A stretch of DNA of 64,000 nucleotides from Theocolax elegans (Eukaryota > Arthropoda > Insecta > Hymenoptera > Cerocephalidae), in assembly GCA_026168455.1 (NCBI GenBank), contig CM047431.1, forward strand, positions 7,896,943 through 7,960,942, read 5' to 3'. Of the stretch, positions 1-10,646 are shown one piece after another; the stretch's first letter is position 1, and the number at the start of each line of letters is the position of its first letter. The notes below the pieces were generated by a model that saw nothing but the letters and a program-made list of their open reading frames with translations, did not search any database and was not told the origin of the DNA. Made by a program: the position numbers and the translations under genes.

Positions 1-313
1 CCTCGTCAAATACAATTTAATCCTCCGAGTGCCGCTTCCCTTCCAGATGTCACCTGGAGCAACCTCAGCAAGTTTAATTTTTACACACGCTGCTGCAGAG
101 CAGCCCGACTAACTGGCGAAGAAAGCCCGGGCCCTGGTATTATCACGCGCCGATCTCCCGGTTTACATCCAGGTATTCATAGTACTTCCAGTCGAGCTTT
201 CGGTTTTCACTGCCTCCCTTGCTTGGCGCACTGCCTTCTCGTATCGCAAATACGTGTACCCTGAGTTTGCGACTTAACACTAACCGGCCACCTCTCCAAT
301 CGGCCAATGCCCA
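1..313 (-). repeat. LINE 5' leader fragment, copy 1
   Basis: This block closely matches 21942-22311, which lies upstream of ORF1 of the minus-strand LINE at 18197-22403. Both copies contain the same order of segments, including a shared pyrimidine-rich middle and the end 'gatgccca/aatgccca'. The two sequences part company after that point (position 313 here, 22311 there). I infer that this is the 5' untranslated region of another minus-strand copy whose coding part lies to the left of the window. It could instead be an independent dispersed repeat. Confidence 0.7.
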
Positions 314-365
314 AAAAACTGTGTCTGGCGATAGAAGGTAATCTTGGCTTCAAGAATTTGCAACT

Positions 366-864
366 ATGATTTCTAAATTTATATCAAATTGGTAAGTTCT
401 TAATTATTAAAAAAATATTATTCTTGTACTTTCTCTTAATAGTCAAATAGAAGTTATGAGTCTGAAATACCTTCTACATTTTATAAAATAAAATATATAT
501 ATTGTTTCAGGATTGCAAAATTAATTGCAAATATAAGACACATAAATAATCCTGAAACTTTGTAACGTTTTTAACTAAAAATTTACTGATTTACTGAAAA
601 TATTATTTCTTTTTCCTTAGCTGGTATGGTCATTTCAGATGGACATTTAATCCGGATGAAATTTTGAGGAGATATTTTTATACATATTTGAATCCACTGA
701 AATGGACCAGCCTGACACCAAAATTCTTTCCAGGTAAGTTATGCATCATTTTTTAACAAAAAAATCATCAAAAATGGAAAAAAATTGATATGATTGACTA
801 AAAATTTTTTTCTTTGCATTTTTTCTGAAAAGGGTTTTATTCACGTGGATTGAATGGTAAATAG
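366..864 (+). CDS. possible three-exon small gene, function unknown
   Basis: Three exons can be joined in phase: 366-391, 621-733 and 833-864. Exon 1 starts with ATG and ends at a GTAAGT donor. Exon 2 has a pyrimidine-rich acceptor ending TTAG and a CAG/GTAAGT donor. Exon 3 follows a TTTTTTCTGAAAAG acceptor and ends at TAG. The joined frame has 56 codons with no stop, and exon 2 is open in only the required phase. The product would be basic and aromatic-rich, with no motif I recognise. It may be a real small gene, a fragment of a larger one whose true ends I cannot see, or chance. Transcript data are lacking here. Confidence 0.35.
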
Positions 865-1128
865 GAAGATGTTTCTGCAACCTGGGCCGAAAAGGATGGG
901 CAACAACAAAGTGAACCTGTAGCAAGTGGCTTCGAATCAATAAATAGAATTCTACGGTGCTATAGCCAATCTAACCTGGAAAGTGGTTTCGAATGCAGCT
1001 TTAATCATGGTAAAGTATAGTAAAAATAGTATATTGTAGGTAGACATATTTTCCATTTCCTAAAATTTAAATTCAAACTATTTATATATGTTTAAATCAC
1101 TTTGATTCTTTTTAAGGTTTTTAAACAG

Positions 1129-1142
1129 ACTTGTCCCCTTAA
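1129..1142. repeat. Kolobok-like terminus remnant
   Basis: The sequence ACTTGTCCCC followed by TTAA matches the right terminus and target site of the Kolobok-like element ending at 11148. No matching left end was found within the window, so this is probably a solitary end of a related element. Confidence 0.35.
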
Positions 1143-1158
1143 GCTTTTTTTGAAATGT

Positions 1159-1942
1159 AAAAATTGCTAAAAATCATGCCTCTTTTTGATCCGCTGCAGA
1201 TTTAGTTCCCATAATCGTAGCTTAAAAAAACCAACGGGGTTTGAAAGGTAATTGTTTTAGCTTTAAAATGAGGGGTCGAACGTTTTTTTAACCCACTTTT
1301 TACCGATGTTAGCGCATTTTTTGTGAAAAAACATGCTTTTTTGGAAATGGGAATATTTCAAAGAAAAAGAGAGATAGAGAAAAACTTCAAAGAGAAAAAA
1401 GATGCTATTTTACTCACAGAATATAGATCTGCAGGTTAAAACGAGATATGGACAAAAAATTTTTTTTCAATTTTTTAGCATATCAAAAAACTAAAAAAAC
1501 CTTTAATTAAGTTGTAGATTAAGTTTAGAAAATTTAATTTAAAAATAATAGAATAACATTAAGTTAAAGAATGCTACATTGTCTACAACTTAATTAAAGG
1601 TTTTTTTAGTTTTTTGATATGCTAAAAAATTGAAAAAAAATTTTTTGTCCAAATCTCGTTTTAACCTGCAGATCTATATTCTGTGAGTAAAATAGCATCT
1701 TTTTTCTCTTTGAAGTTTTTCTCTATCTCTCTTTTTCTTTGAAATATTCCCATTTCCAAAAAAGCATGTTTTTTCACAAAAAATGCGCTAACATCGGTAA
1801 AAAGTGGGTTAAAAAAACGTTCGACCCCTCATTTTAAAGCTAAAACAATTACCTTTCAAACCCCGTTGGTTTTTTTAAGCTACGAATAAGGGAACTAAAT
1901 CTGCAGCGGATCAAAATGAGGCATGATTTTTAGCAATTTTTC
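1159..1942. repeat. foldback element with 360 bp arms
   Basis: The left arm (1159-1517) and right arm (1583-1942) are nearly identical inverted copies separated by about 65 bp of AT-rich spacer. Shared landmarks are the CTGCAG-containing segment near each inner end and the GATCCGCTGCAG segment near each outer end. No coding capacity is visible. This looks like a MITE-type foldback; no clear target duplication was found. Confidence 0.8.
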
Positions 1943-2794
1943 ATCTCTTTTTAATACTTATAAAAAACTCAAATTTAAACTTTTTTACTTGTACAGTAGC
2001 ATTTTTTAAAGGTTTTCACCTGCTCTTTCGAATGGCGTTGGATTTTTTGAGCTACGATGTTTTGCTCCTGAGCAATAAAACTTTTAATCTTTAGTGATTT
2101 TTGCGTAGGGTGGGCAAAAGCATGTGGTGGTGAGTGTATCTACCAGATTTTAGCTTTCTTTTGAACTTAGGTTTGAATGTACATCTTTACTCGTTTTCGG
2201 GTTATAAAAGATTAAAGTTAAGGGTTGTTTTGGTGAAATTTTTCGTTATTTGCTTATACATATCGTAAAAAGGCCATTGGAATATACAACTCCGGGTTTC
2301 TTCATATTTTTATAGTAGAAATCATATCCTAGAGTTGGGTTAAGATCCATTTCCAAAAGGAAGTAGACTCTCCTTCTAAGTTCTCACATGGTTTTTTTAT
2401 TATTATTTCACAAATTATCAATATATAGCAAAAATAATAGCATTTACAAAGCTAAGAGGTTCACATAGGCCAAGAACAAAGTTCCTTTCGGCGTGATTTT
2501 CAATTAGTCGCTAATTATTTAACCACTACGAATTTGTTCGAAAAAAGCAAAAATATATTTATAGTGCTTTAGTTGTCCTGGTTTAAATAGTTTTCTGGTG
2601 TCGGAGCGAAAAAAGCAACTAAATAATAGCAAAAAGCGCTTGAAAAATTGGTATTTTCGCAATTTCTTTAGAAATTTTGCGATACCCTGAAAAATATCTA
2701 ATACAATTTTTAATGTAGAAAGCGCGCATTAAATGGTTTATTATCGTTTTTTGTTTTTTAATGAGATGCCAAAGTGAAGTTTTATGCTCCCTAA
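1943..2794. other. AT-rich interval, nothing recognised
   Basis: No open frame with recognisable homology, RNA gene or clear repeat was seen in this interval on either strand. Confidence 0.4.
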
Positions 2795-5668
2795 CACAGT
2801 GTTCCTCAAGCATGTAAAAGTGGTCCGAAAATGGATCCAGAAACAGCTAATGCAGAAAGTTTCTATATTGTTTTTAGATGAAAAAAATGTAAAAAAGTGA
2901 TCGGCTTCCCAAGTTATGGACGCTTTTGTGTCACGCTAAGCGCATTCATGAATAGCCAAGCAGAGCATTTGTGTACACACGTATAATTCTTTCAGTAATT
3001 CCGTGTAAAAGAAATTGAGTATGTATTGATCATTTATTGTTGCTACATTATTGCTAAATATTTTGTCGATTGAAAAATTGAATGGAATCATTTAAAAATC
3101 ATAATTTCCAGAACAAGCTTACTGAAACCACTTTTAGCGTAACCCATGATCAACGACGAGGACGTAGTGGTTAACCGATCACATTTTTGTTTTTTTTTTT
3201 GTATTTTTTTTGTTTTTTCTTCTGTTTTTTGTCGGGTTTTTATTTTTTTTTGTTTTTTCTTCAGTTTTTTGTCGGTTTTTTTATTTTTTTTTTATTATTT
3301 TCAGCATATTGTATAAAATATTGTTCAATAACGATAAGATACTTTTAAGAGCTAAAGGTGTAGCGATGAGAATTCTACGACAGCTTTCTGTAAATTTGGT
3401 AAATAAGTCTCACGATGATAACCGTTTACTTTATAACGTTCCCAAAACTTCAAGAAATCACGATGAATTAATTCACCACTCTGCTCTGACCAAAAACCTA
3501 AGCCATTATTTCTTTCAATGAACTCAAAACCTTCTTGTGCATGTGAAAGAATTACAAGGATTTTCAGTGTTTCTGAAAATTTTTCAAGACTTTCCAAAGC
3601 TGCTTTCAGTTCTTTAATATAATTATCAAGTGAAGGTCCTACTTTTCCAGAGGTGAAACAACAATTTACCACTTTATCCATAGCTTTGAAAGCTGCAATG
3701 TACGGTATAACTTTAAAAATACCTACATCTTTATATATTTCTGGATCTTTTAGCCTATCTGACTCTATCAGCAATTTCCTACACGCATTGCCTTCAAAAG
3801 CATCACCATGATAGTTTTTCGAAACTAAATTGAGCTTGCGTGGCCACAATATAGCTTTCTCTAGACCTAACATGATTTACAAAGCCTTGCAGGACATGTA
3901 ATTCAAGTATCACGCATTTCTGTAAAACATAGACATCATCATCTTCATCAAAAATAGGAAGATTGATAGTGCTATGACACTTTCTACTACATTCCTTCTC
4001 TGCTCCTTGGTTCCTTAGGAGGCGGTATCTTTCATAATCTCTTCTCAAGTCGCCATAAGTTTTCAAATTTGTACAATTTTCCATTTTTTCACTATCAGAT
4101 AGCCTTGTAGTAGCATTATCATTCGAACTGGTTTTAGAAGTGTGCTTATTTTATACACAGCAGCAGTTAAGTGATAAGGAGACAAAACAATATGGACAAA
4201 GAAATGTTGATGTTGCGGTTTGTTGTCCATTAACTATCAGCAAAAGCTTGAAGTCTGCAACAAATTTGAAAGAAATATTATTGAGTTGGGTCAAGTCAAA
4301 TAAAAGCTTAATATTTGCGTGAGTTTCTTTTATTCCAGGAACCACACACAACAATAGCAACCTATTTACACTAGATAGCGTCAAAGGCCACGTTCTTGTC
4401 AACTTTATTTATTATGATCTTTTTACTCCGTCCAGCATTGCTCATATTTAAATCAATATTGGCCCGCCTGCCACTTTCATCCTGATTGGATTCTACATTA
4501 CATTTTATTACATGAGTTGTAATTTGCTGTTGGATTTTCTGTGGAAGTTTTTTAACTATTTTTATGGCATTATCCCTGAGATTTTTGCATTCATGAGCTT
4601 TACCTTTGCCAATTTCTTGAAAACATTTAATGCAATATTTTAATCAACAGAATCATAACTTTTATTTAGTTCGAGCTTCTCTGATTTATGTGATTCATAA
4701 TATCCAGTAGAAATGTCAATTTCTTTATTTATATCCCTAAAGTTTCCTCTGCCTTTTTCAACCTTAATCTGTCCTTTGGACTGAGCAGTGAAACATACGT
4801 AACAATTACAAGCGTTATTTAAACGAGTTTCTTTTGCTACTACTATCTCTTTGTAGTTAGGTATAGTTGGTACTTGCCGATTAAAAATTTCTTTTTCAAT
4901 ATCAAGTAGTGTCAAATAACAAGTCCTACATATGCTCACAGGATATCTTACATCGTTTAAATCGAAATCCATAGATATAAACTTCTTTATAAGTTTTTCA
5001 GTAGATTTACTTATTAAAAATTTATCTGGTTTTTTTTCCAAAAACAATTTTACGACAACAAGCTTAACATACTTTCTTTCTATTATCATGATGAGAATAC
5101 CGAGGAGGCATTTTAAAAACGCAAGTTTAAAAAATGCAACTGCAACTCGGGAGGGTTGGATGGCTTTTCCTCTGATGTATATGACTTCGACATACATTTA
5201 TCGATTACGGATTTCCATGCGCCACCTAGCGGTATCAAAATAAACTTTTAATTGTGTCATATATTTATAAAACACCAACTATATGAAAATTAGATGATGC
5301 ATTTTGAAATACGTCGGAAAAACGACGAAACAATTGAAATATGGATTTGTTTATTAAGCCATCATATCAACATTCTAATAGATAATATTCAAATTATCAA
5401 AAACCAATAATACTTTTAACAATAAGTAATCAATACACACTCAATTTCTTTTGTTCGGAGTTAGAAAACGAATTATACGTGTGAACTCAAATGCTCTAAT
5501 TGGCTATTCGTGAATGCGCTTAGCGTAACACAAAAGCGTTCATAACTTGGGAAGCCGATCACTTAGGATTTTCAATTTTACATTTTTTTCATCTAAAAAT
5601 AATATAGAAACTTTCTGCATTAGCTGTTTTTGGATTTATTTTCGTTTACATGCTTGAGGAACACTGTG
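2795..5668 (-). mobile_element. DNA transposon with ~200 bp TIRs and CTAA target duplication
   Basis: The termini are inverted copies beginning CACAGTGTTCCTCAAGCATG (2795 rightward, 5668 leftward). Similarity runs for about 200 bp inward on each side, to about 2990 and from about 5475. A CTAA flank is present at 2791-2794 and 5669-5672, so a 4 bp target duplication is likely. Inside, on the minus strand, are pieces of a zinc-finger protein seen in many arthropod repeats. A T-rich tract lies at 3183-3305. I cannot assign the superfamily with confidence. Confidence 0.8.
3352..5197 (-). pseudogene. decayed transposon protein, zinc-binding N-terminus and SEQ...E C-terminal domain
   Basis: Three minus-strand open segments appear to belong to one broken gene. 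The upstream segment (4640-5197) carries a CxxC pair followed by CxCxxC, a putative zinc-binding N-terminus. It is followed in another frame (about 4640 to 4400) by a lysine-rich piece. The downstream segments (3803-4084 and 3352-3873) end in a motif reading GFWSEQSGE..H..FLKFW, typical of an arthropod repeat protein family. Several frameshifts and stops separate the parts and much of the expected middle appears to be missing. No function other than transposition is suggested. The SE...E pattern recalls the region around the last catalytic Glu in RAG1/Transib proteins, but I would not rely on that alone. Confidence 0.6.
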
Positions 5669-5770
5669 CTAACTTACCGACCCCGAAAATTACATAAAAT
5701 TAATTATAATTAAAAAGAAAGTTAATTTTCGTAAATCTAGTAGAATAGTTCCCTTGCTTTATTAATAATA

Positions 5771-5957
5771 TATCTGTCTTCAAAATTTGAAGCAAAAATA
5801 TTGACAACTTTTCGAGAAAACCCCTACCAAACATCTTGACATATCTTTTAATTAGTCGAGTGTATAACCTCGAAATGTAAGGAATTATTATAAATTTTTG
5901 TAAGAGGTTTTTCGAAAACCAATCGATATTTTTGCTTCAAATTTTGAACTGAGATAA
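5771..5957. repeat. imperfect inverted repeat
   Basis: The segments 5771-5830 and 5900-5957 are imperfect inverted copies sharing CAAAATTTGAAGCAAAAATAT. They are AT-rich and probably the remains of a small foldback. Confidence 0.5.
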
Positions 5958-6401
5958 ATTAATTATAAAGGAAGTTTTTATGACCTTTGAGGCTGGTAAA
6001 GTAAAGAGGATAAAACTTGACTTTTTTAGCCCCTTAAAAAAGTAGGTAAGACACAAAAATACGTCCTCTTAAAATTTTCCAGAATTCGTCTTTTTGCTAT
6101 ATCTATTGTAACTTCGTTCTACCATAATATTTCACGACCATATTCACACGATAAAATAGCTTATAGTAGTATGAATAGAAGACATGAAAATATTTGGATA
6201 TTTCAAGGTACTTCGATAAATATTGATAAATAACCCATGTTAGAAACCTTCGTAATAAAATTTTAACTTATACTTAAGATACTATTAAATAAGTGAATTT
6301 GTTTTGATTTTAGTATTAAATTACAGACAAAAATAATTGAAAAGAAAATGCATGATTTTAAGCAAGATTGAAAATTGTAGTACAATCGGTAGTAACCTAA
6401 C
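5958..6401. other. AT-rich interval, nothing recognised
   Basis: No gene, RNA or clear repeat seen. Confidence 0.4.
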
Positions 6402-6544
6402 ATGATTAATTTCTATGAGTAAAGTATATAATATCGGTCTTTCTCGAACTAAATGCTTTAATTTAAAATAAAGCAGGCCTATCGTACTCTTTGTCCACTA
6501 TGGTTGGTGGAATTTCCCAGAGCACGGCGTTTTAAATTAATTAA

Positions 6545-6613
6545 AGGCTTTTCGTCCTCGATCTCCAGCTTGGACTCCTCAGTAAGGAACTGGAGATTTT
6601 ACCTTAGACGCCT
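6545..6613 (-). ncRNA. type III hammerhead ribozyme, unit A
   Basis: On the minus strand the order is stem III, GUC cleavage triplet, stem I (UAAGG/CCUUA), CUGAGGA, stem II (GUCC/GGAC), GAA, stem III return strand. Predicted cleavage lies between 6607 and 6606. In this copy stem III has one mismatch (AGGCGU against AAGCCU), and loop I carries an A in place of G, so activity may be reduced. The loops still share eight complementary bases. Confidence 0.85.
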
Positions 6614-6943
6614 GTCGCAAGATGAACCGCGACGCCAGCAAGATGTTTTGCGGCTATATATATATAGAAAAGAGACGACGATCTCTCCAACGAGTGTAGA
6701 GAGATAGTAGTCTCCATCTGGTGGTAGGAAAAACCACCAGCCAGATTGCGACGTCTTAGACCGAGTTGCAAGTTATTTGCAATAAAATGAAAATATCGTT
6801 CGGTGATATGTATATGAGTAAAGTATATAATATCGGTCTCTCTCGAACTAAATGCTTTAATTTATAATAAAGCAGGCCTATCATACTCTTTGTCCACTAT
6901 GGTGGGTGGAATTTCCCAGAGCACGGCCTTTTAAATTAATTAA

Positions 6944-7012
6944 AGGCGTTTCGTCCTCGATCTCCAGCTTGGACTCCTCAGTAAGGAACTGGAGATCTTA
7001 CCTTAGACGCCT
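6944..7012 (-). ncRNA. type III hammerhead ribozyme, unit B (intact)
   Basis: All core elements are present on the minus strand: AGGCGU/ACGCCU stem III of 6 bp, GUC triplet, UAAGG/CCUUA stem I, CUGAGGA, GUCC/GGAC stem II and GAA. Both loops have 14 nt and contain perfectly complementary 9-mers (GAUCUCCAG and CUGGAGAUC), which predicts a kissing interaction. Predicted cleavage lies between 7006 and 7005. It sits exactly 399 bp from the copy in unit A, so a transcript through both would yield a unit-length RNA. Confidence 0.93.
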
Positions 7013-7432
7013 GTCGCAAGATGAACCGCGACGCCAGCAAGATGTTCTGCGGCTATATATATATAGAAAAGAGACGACGATCTCTCCAACAAGTATAGAG
7101 AGATAGTCGTCTTCCTCTGGTGGTGAAAAAAGCCACCAGTCAGAGTGCGACGTACGCAGCCGAGTCGCAAGTTATTTGAAACAAAATGAATTTATCATTC
7201 GTAAATATGTATATGTATATAATATATAATATCGGTCTCACCGAACTAAATACTTTACTTTAGAATAAAACAGGCCTATTGTACTCTTTGCCAATTGTGC
7301 TTGGTGCAATTTCCCAGAAATTCTGGTTGGTGGATTTTCCCACCACCAGAGGGAGACGACTATCTCTCTACACTCGTTGAAGAGATCGTTGTCTCTTTTC
7401 TATACATATAGCCGCAGAATATATGTATAGCC

Positions 7433-7497
7433 GCGTCTAAGGTAAGATCTCCAGTTCCTTACTGAGGAGTCCAAGCTGGAGATCGAGGACGAAACGC
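7433..7497 (+). ncRNA. type III hammerhead ribozyme, inverted unit, shortened stem III
   Basis: The plus strand carries the GUC triplet, UAAGG/CCUUA stem I, CUGAGGA, GUCC/GGAC stem II and GAAAC. The 9-nt loop complementarity is intact. Stem III is reduced to 4 bp (GCGU/ACGC), because a deletion just upstream removed the segment that precedes the ribozyme in the other units. Confidence 0.82.
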
Positions 7498-7924
7498 CTT
7501 TAATTAATTTAAAAGGCCGTGCTCTGAGAAATTCCACCAACCATAGTGGACAAAGAGTATGATAGGCCTGCTTTATTTTAAATTAAAGCATTTAGTTCGA
7601 AAGAGACCGATATTATATACTTTACTCATATACATATCACCGAACGATATTTTCATTTTATTGCAAATGATTAAATTCTTATTTTACTTTCAAATTGTTA
7701 TGAAAATTACAAACTTACTACACTTTTGTCGCAATGAAAACTACATAAATAATAGAATAAACAATTGGATGAACTCCATGAAAGAATTATTTAAAAAACA
7801 TTGATGTTTTCACTATATGTCGAAACATTAAACGAACAATCAGTTAAGGGGACAAGCCTGGGTTAAATGCTGAAAATAAATAAAGTGATTTAGTCGTATG
7901 TAAAAATTTTTTAAAAATAGTTAA

Positions 7925-8439
7925 GGGGATGTCGGAGCTATAGCCTCCATCAAAAGCCGTGAGATCGAGCGGCTTCGAATGGCGCTGTAGTCAGGTGTCG
8001 ATTTCTACGATAAACGTACTTAAAACATAAATTATAAATTTTACAGCTATATAGAACTGTTGAAAGATACTTTCCCCCCTAGCTATAACTAAAATTAAGG
8101 TAAATTGTACTATTAGTCTTGGCAGCAAATGTTTATTTTTTTAAAGAAATGTGAAATACGTTGCATGTAGCATTACGGCAGATATAGATTCATTGAATAT
8201 GAGACGTATTTCACATTTCTTTAAAAAAATAAACATTTTCTGCCAAGAATAATATTATAATTACCTTAAGTTTAGTCATAGCTAGGGGGGAAAGTATCTT
8301 TCAACAGTTCTATATAGCTGTAAAATTTATAATTTATGTTTTAAGTACGTTTAACGTAGAACTCGACACCTGACTACAGCGCCATTCGAATCCGTGAGAT
8401 CGAGCGGCTTTTGATGGAGGCTAAAGCTCCGACATCCCC
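7925..8439. mobile_element. 515 bp foldback MITE nested in the Kolobok-like element
   Basis: The ends are GGGGATGTCGGAGCT and its complement, flanked by TTAA at 7921-7924 and 8440-8443. The arms (7925 to about 8165, and about 8200 to 8439) are near-perfect inverted copies. One 21 bp palindromic segment next to TTCGAATGGCG is in opposite orientation in the two arms, as if it had flipped. The GGGG start and TTAA duplication match its host element, so the same kind of transposase may have moved it. Confidence 0.85.
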
Positions 8440-9228
8440 TTAAGGTCCTGGAAATTTGTATACTTACAATATACTATATTTACTTGATTTTCCCTGAGAT
8501 AAACTTGAATTAAAATCCACTTATCCTGCTCCGTAGTCCATGGTTGCACAATATCCATTTTTTGCTCAAAAGATACTTGCCGTAGACTTTCTTGAATATG
8601 GGCCATCCGTATAAGCCCAGGTTGGAGGTAAATGATCTTAGTTATAATCTAATCCACTTGAATGGAGCACTTTTCTGAAACAATCAAATGAACAACAATT
8701 ATTTATAAAATTACACTACTTTTTCCATTTTTAGTCATTTTTGTCAAATAAATTGTTTGTAACTTACTTGGAAACATTTTTTAACTCAGTGTGCTCCATT
8801 CAAGTGGATTAAAATATATATAAGAAGGTCTCCTCCAAATTTCATCAAGATTAAATGTGTAGATCCTGAGATATCCTGCGGCAACTGACTGAAAAAGAGA
8901 AAAAATAACATTTTGAGATATTTAAGTTTAAAGTTTATATCTAAAAATTATATATAATTATTGTAGCTATTTTAAATAATTGAAAACTACAATCTAAAGG
9001 TTGTAGGAAATCAGTTCCTACTAATAACCTCTTTGAGGTTACTTACAAATCACTGAATGACACTGAAAAGAAAAATAGATTTTTATTAATAAAACATGGT
9101 AAATGACCTTACCATTGCAATACAGATTTTGAAAGTTACTTTTTTTCATCACTTCTGTAAGGCAATTGTGTGAAGTTCCAGTCAAAGCGAGCACCCTTGG
9201 TAATGAATTTAGCCATCCAGTATGATGC

Positions 9229-10646
9229 TCAATGCTGACCTGCTCCGTAAGAAGTTTCTGGCACCTGCAATCTTTCTTGCCTTCTCGCTCTCATTGCCTC
9301 CATGGTGTTGGCTTCCACTTTCCTCTCTGCATGGAACAACCTTGAGTCGTTGCTCACTTTCACCCAGTCATGCACATACTGTCTAGGGGTGACGCCAAAC
9401 TGCTTCATGATCTGCAAATAAGCTGCTCTTCCATCATTGAAAATGGTGACAGCCGTATATTTCTGCCACTGACACCAACTACTCACTCCAACCGGGCACA
9501 GATGATGTTGAGGCTTCTGATCAGTTGATATTTTGTGGTAATACGTAGCCCATATAGCATCTGTCATTTCCTCGACAGAATCACTGTGGGCTCTAATCGC
9601 ATTACCATAGTACACAGTCAACTGATCAATAACTCTTGCAGTCAATCTTCCCTGACCTCCGATACTCTTGCCATCAGATAACTTCTGTGCACCTAGAATT
9701 TTCTTCAAGTTCCTTAGGCTTGTTCCCATTCTCTTCTGAACGTGCCCAACACACTCTTTCTTCTCCACTAAAATTTCCCCATAAGGTTCAGTCTCGAGAA
9801 TTGTCTTGAACACTTTGGAGTCACCATCACCAATGAAACGACGATACATCACTCCATGTTTCTCCTCAGAGCGCTGAAACATTTGCACAATACCGTCCAC
9901 TTCCATTTTTCCAGCAGATTCTTCATGATTTGATGAGCACTGAGCCTTGTGTTTTTCAAACCACTCCAAATAATCTGTTGTCTCAGTTTTTCCTTCCCAT
10001 CTGGAACAAGCCAAACAGAAGGAATTTTTGATGGCAACATCAATCACTTTGCCAGTATAATGTCCAATTACACTTGAGACTCCTTAGAGCGATGAAAATC
10101 CTCTCTTCCTGTACGTCCCATCACCAGAAATAGTGAGTTCATTTGAGTTGTCAGGTGTCAATTCCAATTCTTCTGTCACAGCCTTACTCATGGATTGCTC
10201 AGCGACTCTTTCACAAGCATCACTGATCTGCTCGTTGACACTATCAAAATTACTGTGGCTTATAGGTGGTGGTAAATCCATGATACCACAAAAACTTGCC
10301 AATCCTGCGTGTCCTTGCCCAAGAGCTCGTGCAGCCAAAACACTTCTCTTATTGACGTCATAAGCATTCCTTTTTGGACCCAATAACTTGCAGGAATTTA
10401 TTGGATATGCTCTTTGACACTTAGTGCACTTTACAATGAGCTTGAATCCCAGGCCACGTTCCTAGAAGCTGTCCTCAATCTTTTTGGTGAAGGGCTTCGC
10501 TCTTCTGTGTTGCCATGAAACTTCTTCGCTCTTTTCTTTTTTCTTCCAAATACTCTTTTCTTGTATAGGCCAGCTCCTGAAGAACCAGGTAGCCGACCTC
10601 GACTATCTGGTACTTTACTGTCTGATGCCATAGCACCAGTTTTCAA
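9229..10646 (-). pseudogene. Kolobok/Mutator-like transposase, one frameshift and one in-frame stop
   Basis: The N-terminal part (10431-10646) is basic and rich in Lys and Arg. A frameshift near 10440 leads into a CxxC motif and then YDVNKRSVLAARALGQGHAG, a stretch typical of insect Mutator-like transposases. The frame continues through SGDGTY (first Asp). It then has a single TAA at 10081-10083, and goes on in the same frame to GDGDSK (second Asp) and ECVGHVQKR (likely Glu). The C-terminal part has CP...SWCQW, a probable zinc-binding segment. The total is about 470 residues, so the gene is nearly complete and probably inactivated recently. The reaction would be cut-and-paste transposition at TTAA. 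Confidence 0.85.

Larger units (their letters stand above)
6415..7666 (-). mobile_element. hammerhead-ribozyme element, tandem 399 bp units plus inverted unit
   Basis: The insertion is bounded by ATGATTAATTTCT (6402-6414) and ATGATTAAATTCT (7667-7679), a 13 bp duplication with one mismatch. Inside are unit A (6415-6813) and unit B (6814-7212), both with the ribozyme on the minus strand and exactly 399 bp apart. A 5'-truncated third unit (about 7213-7330) and an inverted plus-strand unit (about 7330-7666) follow. The anchor ATATCGGTCT recurs at 6431, 6830 and 7229. No protein is encoded; short open frames in it are meaningless. The structure fits a retrozyme-like non-autonomous element. Confidence 0.85.

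Noticed and set aside
3210..3521. 103-codon plus-strand frame beginning with a Phe-rich run
   Set aside because: Its first half is translation of a T-rich tract, and the second half lies antisense to the transposon protein.
6504..6707. Repeated 60-68 codon frames in the 399 bp units (also 6906-7106 and 42981-43187)
   Set aside because: They are read through the antisense of the ribozyme. Conservation is explained by the RNA structure and by recent duplication.
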